A DNA stretch of 64,000 nt. Origin: Macrostomum hystrix (taxonomy: Eukaryota > Platyhelminthes > Macrostomidae). The notes beneath the pieces were generated by a model. The model was not told where the DNA came from, searched no databases, and worked only from the letters and a program-made list of their open reading frames with translations. The stretch spans positions 1,411,001-1,475,000 of the forward strand of contig CATNEN010000030.1 of the NCBI GenBank assembly GCA_950097015.1. Direction: 5' to 3'. The stretch's first letter is position 1. Every line of letters starts with the position of its first letter. Below are positions 22,241 to 31,469 of this stretch, in pieces. The position numbers and the translations under genes were made by a program.

Positions 22241-22739
22241 TATGACTTATCTATCACACTGTCAATCTCTAACGCGATCAAACGCTCAAATGATCAATCT
22301 CTAACATAAGTCTCTCTCACTCGATTAATTAATCCCGCGTGATCAATCTCTCTCACTGAATAATTATCCCACAAGATCTCTAAGCCGGCCAATGTCAACC
22401 ACAGGCCCAACCCGCCTGTGCTTCCTCCATGAGCAAACATCCCTGCAGGATCTCGTCTGTTGACCTTGTTATTGCACAGGCAAAAACACTGAGAATTAGA
22501 TTTTCTCGCGCAAACCGGCTCACAGACACAGCCAATGTCTCTCCTAAAAGCAGAAACGCAAATTTATCAGCTCGTATCGATGCGAAGCTGACTAGTTATC
22601 TTGCTAACCGTAAAATAGGGACAGCGACTATGCTGAAGAGTAAGATGCGACTCCATGTTAGGCGACAGGACAATTACAAAATAGGGATGGGATGCGGAAA
22701 AGAAGACAAGGAAAGAGAGATGGGGAAATTAGAAGTAAG

Positions 22740-22812
22740 TCGTCCAGTGGTTAGAGCATCGGACTCACGACTTGAAGGTCGAGGGTTCAATTCTCGACTC
22801 CTCCAGAAACAA
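22740..22812 (+). mobile_element. tRNA-like SINE head (family B)
   Basis: CCAGTGGTTAGAGCATCGGA resembles an A-box region and GAGGGTTCAATTCTC a B box. The same head occurs at 59345-59400 and, reversed, at 980-1035. The body is missing; a 20-bp repeat (CCGAACCCGGACACCATACC, 22815-22920) follows. Confidence 0.6.
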
Positions 22813-22814
22813 TT

Positions 22815-22920
22815 TGCGTCGAACCCGGACACCATACCCCGAACCCGGACACCATACCCCGAACCAGACCCGGACTCCATATCCCGAACCCGGACACCAT
22901 ACCCCGAACCCGGTGCTAAA
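22815..22920. repeat. Short minisatellite, about 20-bp unit
   Basis: Five imperfect copies with core GAACCCGGACACCATACCCC. Confidence 0.8.
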
Positions 22921-23072
22921 ACCCGACTGAAACCCGACCCGACATCGAACCCCGAGCACCCCTGATCCAATCCTGCATGGATTCGACCTTTAAAATTATA
23001 TTTTGATTGGACGTATTTGATTGGGCCGAGTTGTTGCTATTTTTAGAGAAGCTTGCCGGAAAACCCACTGAC

Positions 23073-23094
23073 CACGTGACTGGCCTTGGCCAAT
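23073..23094 (+). promoter_or_regulatory. Candidate promoter with E-box and CCAAT box
   Basis: CACGTGAC at 23073-23080 and a CCAAT box at 23090-23094 (GGCCAATAAAAA) lie about 240 bp upstream of the ATG at 23332. Both are common metazoan promoter motifs and the region becomes GC-rich downstream. Function is inferred from position. Confidence 0.4.
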
Positions 23095-23331
23095 AAAAAC
23101 ATTTGGTTCTTCCCATTTATGTACGCCCGATCGTGTCCGTGTGAACGTGGGCTGCCTTCGGAGATTTGGGGAAGGCATCCAACGGCGTTGATTTAATCTC
23201 CCTCCCAGCCAATCTCCATCGGCCCCACCCACCCCCAAAGCCGGATCAAAGCGAGAGACGCGAATGAAACAGCGGGATGAAATCGGCGCAGAAGATCAGG
23301 GGCGGCGGATTCAGGGCGCACAGCAGACAGC

Positions 23332-24061
23332 ATGCAGGACGACGGGGAACTGGAAGCTGACGCCAAAGCTGGCGTTCAAATCAGCATCGACGCGCCGAAT
23401 CCGGCCAGTCAGATGACAAAGTGCGTCAGCTTTCAGAAAATCATCCAGCACCAGAACGACTTGGCGGAGGCGAAACTTAGCGAAGAAGTCGGAAGGGCGA
23501 AGAATTGCGCGCAGGCCATGATTGGAAAAAGTGCAACCGACACCCTCGAACTGCCGAGGCAGCAGCTCCACGGCGGTAGCTGCGGCTCTATCGGTGGCAG
23601 CGTGGCATCGCTGACTGGCTGCGGCTCGTCCGTTGCTGGCAGCCTCGACGTTCAAGCGCCTTCAGTCAGACGCGATTTCGGCGGAGCCAGCGGCGTTGAC
23701 GCCGACGAGAGAGATGCCGGTGACAGTAACGACGAAGGCGACGATGACTACGATGGCGGCGGCAGCGGAGCCCATCGATTCCATCGCCGCTCCAAGTCGT
23801 GTCCATTGCGTTAGATCGAACGAGGACGATGTCGCAAAGTCGCTGCCGCCAACACCGTCGCAGCCACCGCTACAACGTCGAGATGTGGAGGCCGTAGCGG
23901 TGGAATCCAGCTGCTACGCCGGCAGTTTGAGTCGAAGGACTCGCCAATCAAGGCGCAAATGTGAGGACTGGATCCGGCGCCTGGGTGACCAGTCCGAGAC
24001 AGCCGGTGCCGGCCAAGCCACGGTGGCGGAGGCCGCCGACAATGCGCGCACCCCGGATTGA
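23332..24061 (+). CDS. Unrecognised acidic protein with PP1-docking-like motif, one frameshift
   Basis: ORF from ATG 23332 encodes 160 residues: ISIDAPNPASQMTKCVSFQK (17-36), a Gly/Ser-rich middle and an acidic stretch (about 125-145), ending with SKSCPLR and a TAG at about 23812. A second frame, shifted by +1, stays open across the stop to 24061 with SNEDDVAKSLPPTPSQPP, a basic RRTRQSRRKCEDWIRRL segment and good codon use. Removing one base would give 242 residues, so a one-base insertion (assembly error or mutation) is likely. KCVSF fits the RVxF consensus for protein phosphatase 1 docking, though such motifs occur by chance. I do not recognise the family; no signal peptide or membrane segment is visible. 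Confidence 0.5.
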
Positions 24062-24563
24062 CTGAGAATGCCGAAGCTCTTTGACAATTTACTTTAAATT
24101 ATCAGCAGACAAACCATTCGATAGGACGATAAAAAAACTCTATGGCTTTTTTGTGGCCCGAAGTACAGCCTGTATAGAATCCAAGATACTGAGCTAGCAC
24201 GCTTGAACGAACAGGCGGCCTCCCATCGGATGTACAGGCCGAATTATTTATGATTAATCCCATTGGACTTGCCTATAAAGTGCAATTGGAGTCATTTTGT
24301 ATTCAAAACTAGCCCAGCCGAGGGAGCCCACTCCTTCATCCAATTTGTAGTCCGCTATTTTTCAAATCGACCCATCCCAATTCTTTCCCTGGAAGCAGAA
24401 GCAGAGTGGTCCTCTCGCTCTGTCTGGGCTGTCTCGGCTTCGGTTAACGCCCTGGATCATAAATCCAATCCATGAATTTCGAATTCTCCCATCTCTCCCG
24501 GGAGGATCTCATATTGGGCGATTGATAATAATCCCGCGCCCAGTCTCCTCACTCAAGCTGAAT

Positions 24564-24960
24564 TTATCTGTTCCGCGCAATGGCCTCTTCATTTCCATCT
24601 GGCTTGGATCCACACGCAAATATTGGATTATCAAATGACCTCATTGTGACCTCCGCAGTGTCCGACTGAGGGTCGGATTTAAACAAATCACCTGTGCGCG
24701 CAGGTGGGCGCAGATAAAGGCAATCACGCTCCGTTTCTTGGTTCGGCGAATCCAATTTCCGAATTGTTAATTTACATGTAAAATTTAATTTGTTTTTTTC
24801 TGTATTCAATAAACAGATCCGACAATCACCCAAGGCCGTTTCCAATGTCACTGGTGGGCTTTTTACATTCTGATCTCTTACGAAGGTTACTAAGACATTT
24901 AGCTGCGATAGAAATAAATAGAAATGTGCAAGAGAAATATAAGAATTAATACGAATTTTC
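24564..24960 (-). CDS. Hypothetical small protein, possibly secreted
   Basis: ATG at 24960 opens 131 codons. The first 30 residues are hydrophobic with a short basic start (MKIRIN), resembling a signal peptide. Five cysteines follow and a RSFDNPIF motif lies near the C-terminus. The upstream flank is a minisatellite and no intron is evident. I do not recognise a family, and chance ORFs of this size occur in this window. Confidence 0.3.
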
Positions 24961-25044
24961 ATGGTCATTCCTCCATGGAATTCCTTCAAGGAGACAGTCT
25001 TGCCCGCTAGGGCAAACCAAAATCTATCATAATGGCAATCTACT

Positions 25045-25545
25045 TTCAAGGTCATTTCCAAGGTCATTCCTCCAAGGAAATTCCTTTAAGATACCAGAGA
25101 TAAAGGCAATCTACTTTCAAGTTCATTTCCAAGGTCATTCCTCCAAGGAAATTCCTTTAAGATACCAGAGATAAAGGCAATCTACTTTCAAGTTCATTTC
25201 CAAGGTCATTTCTTCATGGAAATTCCGTTAAGATACCAGAGATAAAGGCAATCTACTTTCAATGTCATTTCCAAGGTCATTCCTCCAAGGAAATTCCTTT
25301 AAGATACCAGAGATAAAGGCAATCTACTTTCAAGTTCATTTCCAAGGTCATTCCTCCAAGGAAATTCCTTTAAGATACCAGAGATAAAGGCAATCTACTT
25401 TCAAGTTCATTTCCAAGGTCATTTCTTCATGGAAATTCCGTTAAGATACCAGAGATAAAGGCAATCTACTTTCAAGGTCATTTCCAAGGTCATTTCTTCA
25501 TGGAAATTCCGTTAAGATACCAGAGATAAATGCAATCTACTTCGA
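25045..25545. repeat. Minisatellite, about 71-bp unit
   Basis: About seven copies with core AAGATACCAGAGATAAAGGC; CAAGG and CCAAGG boxes give some internal symmetry. It begins just upstream of the hypothetical gene ending at 24564. Confidence 0.92.
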
Positions 25546-26339
25546 AGTTCATTGGGAGCTTTTATCTACCGAGGTTGTAAAGTCTTTTGAGAGTGCGATA
25601 GAAATTTTTTTAAGGTCAATCGATTCTTTATATATTAAGTTTTTTATTTAAAGTTCTTATAATCCCTATTCGAAGGTCGTCTCGTTGGAAATGTGTGCTA
25701 AAAATGTAAACTTGCATAAACATCTAAGAATAAAATAGCAAAACATTTAAAATAAGAGCATCTCTTTCCAGTTTTCATTAAAAATAGATATTGGTCATTC
25801 GAGAAAAGTGGGCTATATTTATGTTCATGAAGCATATATTTACAAAATCAACTATTTGAATCATAAAATCACAATAATAGTCGTAATTGTTTGTTTGTCT
25901 GCACCAGTATTCTGCAAAAATAAAGATGTAATAACCTTTCCAGAACCAAACACCAAAGCCTATCATGGTTTGAAAATGAATTGCTGTTAAAAAATGTCAA
26001 TCTAAAAATGCCTTTTACAAATGTACTTTTAGTTAACGCAACTATGGGAAAACCTACCACGAGACGCCCATAATTTTACTAGATAAGGCCGTAGAATAAA
26101 TCAAAACATATAAAACACAAGTATAATAATAACTATTAGGTAACAGTAGCAAATAAAAAACTGGTTGGCCGAAATGTACTAATAGATAAGAATGAAACAA
26201 ATTGTTGCACCTTTACATTCTTGACTGCCGAAATTAAAAAACTGTGTTAAAATTATTTCGATTTAGAAAAACTACTATCATGGAAGCAAATTGTTTGGAA
26301 GACGACATTGTGGACGGCGACGCTATGGCGAGATTTGAA
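25546..26339. other. AT-rich intergenic sequence
   Basis: Unique AT-rich sequence with no supportable ORF or RNA gene. Confidence 0.4.
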
Positions 26340-26740
26340 AAAAAACGCTCGACACGACGGCGAGGCTAGGGCGAGAATGGGAACAACGCGCGAAACAACG
26401 GTGAGACTAGGGCGAGAATGGGAACAACGCTCGAAACGACGGCGAGGCTAGGGCGAGATTCGGAACAACGCTCGAAACGACGGCGAGGCTAGGGCGAGAA
26501 TGGGAACAACGCTCGAAACGACGGCGAGGCTAGGGCGAGATTGGGAATAACGCTCTAAACGACGGCGAGGCTAGGGCGAGATTGGGAACAACGCTCGAAA
26601 CGACGGCGAGGCTAGGGCGAGAATGGGAACAACGCTCGAAACGACGGCGAGGCTAGGGCGAGATTGGGAACAACGCTCGAAACGACGGCGAGGCTAGGGC
26701 GAGAATGGGAACAACGCTCGAAACGACGGCGAGGAGCTCA
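26340..26740. repeat. Minisatellite, about 41-bp GC-rich unit
   Basis: About ten copies with core GAAACGACGGCGAGGCTAGG; CpG-rich, unlike the surrounding AT-rich DNA. Confidence 0.93.
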
Positions 26741-26844
26741 AACTCCGCTAAACTCGCTTAAGATAATAAACAAGATAATAAACAGACCAATAGCAATTTG
26801 CCATAGACAGACTTTTAGCAGCTAAGGTTTCTCTATAGACTCAA

Positions 26845-26935
26845 CTGGAACTGTTTGTGTCCTTTAGAAAAGACACTTTTAATTCTGCATTGCTTTAGTT
26901 TAAATGGGTACCAGAATTAGCTGGGGTAATTGATC
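26845..26935 (+). mobile_element. SINE family B fragment (body only)
   Basis: GGAACTGTTTGTGTCC, AAGACACTTTTAATTCTGCA, TTGCTTTAGTT and AGCTGGGGTAAT occur in the same order as in the copy at 59400-59500. The head is missing. Confidence 0.6.
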
Positions 26936-27015
26936 AGCATTACCTGTCGGCTGCACATCTAATCCAATTAGGGCAATTAGAATTAATTTATTAATTTTTC
27001 ATAGTCTTTCAGTAG

Positions 27016-28466
27016 CTAAGTTCTGCAGTCTTCGTCAGTCTTTGTTTCACTAGCAGAACTGACAGGCAGTAAAGGTGCTGCTGCTGCTGCTCCTGTATCC
27101 GCATCTGTCATATTAGTTGGCTGCAGCTCAATTTTTTCCACCCCTGAGTTGCTCGAATCGCCGCTAGTTGCGGTGGCCGCAGCCGCACCGCCTCCCATGA
27201 GGCGACCTCCGGCGTAGCCGGCAACTCCGCCCAGCAGGCCAGCGGCGGCCCCGGCTTTCAGGCCGATCAGCAGGCCAACTGGGCCGCCTAGTAGGGCGCC
27301 TGTGGCGGCGCCAGCCACGGGCAGGTAGAAGGCTCGGTAGCTGACGGCCTGGCGCAGCCAGCGAGCGCCGTCATCGGCGTTGGCCTCAGCCTTGGCGATG
27401 CTGGCCTCGACGCTGGCGACGCCGTCGCCTTGAACGGTGACAGCGGCGGCCAGCTGAGTCATGAGCTGCTCCAGGTCGGCTAGGTCGCGGGCCAGGCTCT
27501 CCGTGGCGGCCTCCAGGGCCAGGGCTGGCGTGGAGCCGGGCAGCGCGGGCGAGTCGTCGAACACGTAGGAGGCCAGCTCGGCCTGGGCGGCAGTTGCGGA
27601 GCCGACGCCGGAAGCCGCAGAATCAGCGTCGAAGTCCGCGGAGTCCAGAGAAACGGTAGCGTCGATGTAGGCCTGTTGGTGTATAATATGTATGATTATC
27701 AAATAAGACCTATGCTAATCCACAGTTAGTGATGGTCGATCTGATTTTTGCAGACATGGGTAACGCGTTTATTTAATCGTCTCGAGCTGCGGGCACTGGC
27801 ACATCATTTGGTGGCAGCGCACGCATGCAGATACCCCAAGCAGGCACGCACTAACACAGGTGTGTGTATCTGTCTTGACTTTCTCATCGTCAGGCAGTGT
27901 ACACTCTCCCTGTACGTTAGGTTGTGCAATCTCTGTAACTTGGGGTGTACACTCTCACTGTACCTCGTTGTTGTACAGTACGGAAATTGCACAATAAGCC
28001 CCCGAAGCCTCGACCCCGCGGAATCGAGCTCAGGGACCTTGGTGCGCGACGGGAGTCATAACTTTGAGTCAAGTTGGAAATTTAATGGTCATTGTCATAA
28101 GCTATAAGTTTAATAAAGCTGAGATTGAAAACTCACTTGAGTGAAATTGTGAATCTGCTCCGTCACCATGGCAACAGTTGGCCTAACAATGCTATCAAAA
28201 GCGGCCCGATCGGCTGGTCGGACGTGACACTGCAGCTGGCTCAGCTCCTGAAGGCGCAGCTTGAGCTGCCCCACGCACCGGCTTGCGTTAACTAGCTCGC
28301 GGTTGAGTCTGCCGCCGCCACCGCGCAGCTCGGACAGGTTGGCGCAGTGCTGCGCTAGCCTGCCGCTGTCCACTTCGGCTAGCCGGACAAACCGATTGGC
28401 CGAGTGGCGCAGCACCGCCAGGCTCATCAGCTCCGGCTGCTGCTGCTCGCGTAGGTCCGACTGGGA
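27016..28466 (-). CDS. STX17: Syntaxin 17 (autophagosomal Qa-SNARE)
   Basis: Two exons join in phase 0: 28137-28466 and 27016-27672. From ATG 28427 the protein is 315 residues (human about 302). It has the N-terminal helical region (SANRFVRLAEVDSG to IVRPTVAM), a SNARE motif with the central Gln in VTVQGDGV, and two adjacent Gly-rich membrane segments (VAGAATGALLGGPVGLLIGL and AGLLGGVAGYAGG), the hairpin that defines syntaxin 17. STX17 on closed autophagosomes pairs with SNAP29 and VAMP8 or VAMP7 for fusion with lysosomes. Exon 1 stays open to an acceptor at 28467-28468, so an upstream coding exon beyond the minisatellite is possible. The tail after the hairpin is acidic, without the basic cluster of the human protein. 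The intron holds a SINE A copy. Confidence 0.88.
27781..28050 (-). mobile_element. tRNA-derived SINE, family A, diverged
   Basis: Minus-strand copy inside the STX17 intron; it shares TGGCACATCATTTGGTG, CTTTCTCATCGTCAGGCAGT and TCGAGCTCAGGGACCTTGGT with the other copies. About 50 bp around the CTGTACGTTAG segment look rearranged. Confidence 0.7.
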
Positions 28467-28494
28467 CTGGAAGTTTAGAGTAGAAAGAGTTAAT

Positions 28495-29940
28495 GTCTGA
28501 CTTGAGAAATCCAGGGTAGCTAATGTCTGACTGTGAGAAATCCAGGGTAGCTAATGGCTGACTGTGAGAAATCCAGGGTAGCTAATGTCTGACTGTGAGA
28601 AATTCAGGGTAGCTAATGGCTGACTGTGAGAAATTCAGGGTAGCTAATGGCTGACTGTGAGAAATTCAGGGTAGCTAATGGCTGACTGTGAGAAATTCAG
28701 GGTAGCTAATGTCTGACTGTCAGAAATCCAGGGTAGCTAATGGCTGACTGTGAGAAATCCAGGGTAGCTAATGGCTGACTGTGAGAAATCCAGGGTAGCT
28801 AATGTCTGACTTGAGAAATTCAGGGTAGCTAATGGCTGACTCTGAGAAATCCAGGGTAGCTAATGGCTGACTTGAGAAATTCAGGGTAGCTAATGTCTGA
28901 CTTTAAGAAATCCAGGGTAGCTAATGTCTGACTTGAGAAATCCAGGGTAGCTAATGTCTGACTTGAGAAATCCAGGGTAGCTAATGGCTGACTTGAGAAA
29001 TTCAGGGTAGCTAATGTCTGACTGTCAGAAATCCAGGGTAGCTAATGTCTGACTTGAGAAATCCAGGGTAGCTAATGTCTGACTTGAGAAATCCAGGGTA
29101 GCTAATGTCTGACTTGAGAAATCCAGGGTAGCTAATGTCTGACTTGAGAAATCCAGGGTAGCTAATGTCTGACTTGAGAAATCCAGGGTAGCTAATGGCT
29201 GACTCTGAAAAATCCAGGGTAGCTAATGGCTGACTCTGAGAAATCCAGGGTAGCTAATGGCTGACTCTGAGAAATCCAGGGTAGCTAATGGCTGACTCTG
29301 AGAAATCCAGGGTAGCTAATGGCTGACTGTGAGAAATCCAGGGTAGCTAATGGCTGACTCTGAGAAATCCAGGGTAGCTAATGGCTGACTCTGAGAAATC
29401 CAGGGTAGCTAATGGCTGACTCTGAGAAATCCAGGGTAGCTAATGGCTGACTGTGAGAAATCCAGGGTAGCTAATGGCTGACTCTGAGAAATCCAGGGTA
29501 GCTAATGGCTGACTTGAGAAATCCAGGGTAGCTAATGGCTGACTTGAGAAATCCAGGGTAGCTAATGGCTGACTTTTCTTAACAGACTTGAGAAATTCAG
29601 GGTAGCTAATGGCTGACTGTGAGAAATCCAGGGTAGCTAATGGCTGACTGTGAGAAATCCAGGGTAGCTAATGGCTGACTCTGAGAAATCCAGGGTAGCT
29701 AATGGCTGACTCTGAGAAATCCAGGGTAGCTAATGGCTGACTGTGAGAAATCCAGGGTAGCTAATGGCTGACTCTGAGAAATCCAGGGTAGCTAATGGCT
29801 GACTTGAGAAATCCAGGGTAGCTAATGGCTGACTTGAGAAATCCAGGGTAGCTAATGGCTGACTTTTCTTAACAGACTTGAGAAATTCAGGGTAGCTAAT
29901 GGCTGACTGTGAGAAATCCAGGGTAGCTAAATCCAGGTGT
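28495..29940. repeat. Large minisatellite, 30-31-bp units with 290-bp higher-order period
   Basis: About 48 copies with core AAATCCAGGGTAGCTAATGG. A marker, GACTTTTCTTAACAGACTTG, recurs at 29571 and 29861, 290 bp apart. It lies directly upstream of the STX17 acceptor and probably fills a 5' intron. Confidence 0.95.
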
Positions 29941-30594
29941 ATAATATGCCCACTATTATTTTAACTACTGATAACCTTTTATACGAAAAAACTGACTTTA
30001 TTTCATATGCAATAAAAGTAAGAGGAGCTAAATTATAAATATATGCGGAAATATAGTAAATTACATTCTATATGAAGTGAAAATCTTTTTCTAGTCAATT
30101 ATTGAAGAGAAATTACTTTCGAAATTGAAAATCGTTAAGAAATTTGATTGGGTCATCACGTTATTAACATTTATTCATATATATTTAGATAAAGTACAAA
30201 TAGTGACATTGCTAGATTATTGTTGACATAAAAATACCGGTTTTCTTAACACAGCAAAGTCTAGGTCACACTGAGTTCGCATTACTGTTAATACAAGCTA
30301 ATCAAATAATCCGATAATAAAGCTATCAGCCTTGTATTCAACAATAAAAAAGAAATTGAGAGGCGGCACACATTAAGGCTATACAAAAAGGTGTCAAATA
30401 TGAGCCCGTGAAGAGCATGACAACATTCAATATAAAGTACAAAGTATAATACTACTGCTTGGGTCAGTTGTAGGGGTTACAGAGCAGGACAGTACATGGT
30501 TTGTGCGATATAAAGCTAATGACTGTCGGCTGCTAAACAGCTGAAAGTGACGCGGATTTTCTAAAAGACACAAAATTATTGGATTGGGGATTGT
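29941..30594. other. AT-rich sequence, nothing recognised
   Basis: Unique AT-rich sequence that could hold the 5' end of STX17. I cannot pick an exon or promoter with confidence. Confidence 0.35.
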
Positions 30595-31270
30595 TAAAGG
30601 GATTGGATAGGGATTCTAGGATTGGATAGGGAATTCTAGGATTGGATAGGGGATTCTAGGATTGGATAGGGGATTCTAGGATCGGATAGGGGATTCTAGG
30701 AATGGATAGGGTATTCTAGGATTGGATAGGGGATTCTTGGATTGGATAGGGGATTCTAGGAATGGATAGGGGATTCTAGGATTGGATAGGGGATTCTAGG
30801 ATTGGATAGGGGATTCTAGGAATGGATAGGGGATTCTAGGAATGGATAGGGGATTCTAGGATTGGATAGGGGATTCTTGGATTGGATAGGGGATTCTTGG
30901 ATTGGATAGGGGATTCTAGGATTGGATAGGGGATTCTTGGATTGGATAGGGGATTCTAGGATTGGATAGGGGATTCTAGGAATGGATAGGGGATTCAAGG
31001 ATTCGATAGGGGATTCTAGGATTGGATAGGGGATTCTAGGATTGGATAGGGGATTCTAGGATTGGATAGGGGATTCTAGGATTGGATAGGGGATTCTAGG
31101 ATTGGATAGGGGATTCTAGGATTGGATAGGGGATTGTTAAAGGGATTGGATAGGGGATTCTTTGAAGGATTGGATAGGGGATTCTTAATAGGATTGGATA
31201 GGGGGTTGTTAAAGGGATTGGATAGGGGATTGTTAAAGGGGTTGGATAGGGGATTGTTTATGGGATAACT
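30595..31270. repeat. Minisatellite, 20-bp unit
   Basis: About 33 copies of ATTGGATAGGGGATTCTAGG, becoming diverged at the right end, lying 3' of the epimerase gene. Confidence 0.95.
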
Positions 31271-31469
31271 CAATGAATAGGGGATAACTCAAGGGATTGA
31301 ATAATGATTTCTCAGGATTCTGTAGAAATTCGCAGAAAATTTTATTACACTCTCAAGAGGATAGAGCGAATGAGATTCAGCAAGAAGACGGCAAGACCCG
31401 ACAAAAACAGCAAACCGAAAGTAAAAGTACAACTGTGTCCACCCAACAGGAAGCCAATGTACTCAGAAA

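Noticed and set aside
30595-31270. Telomere-like repeat (GGATAGGGG)
   Set aside because: The 20-bp unit does not match TTAGGG and lies internally between genes.
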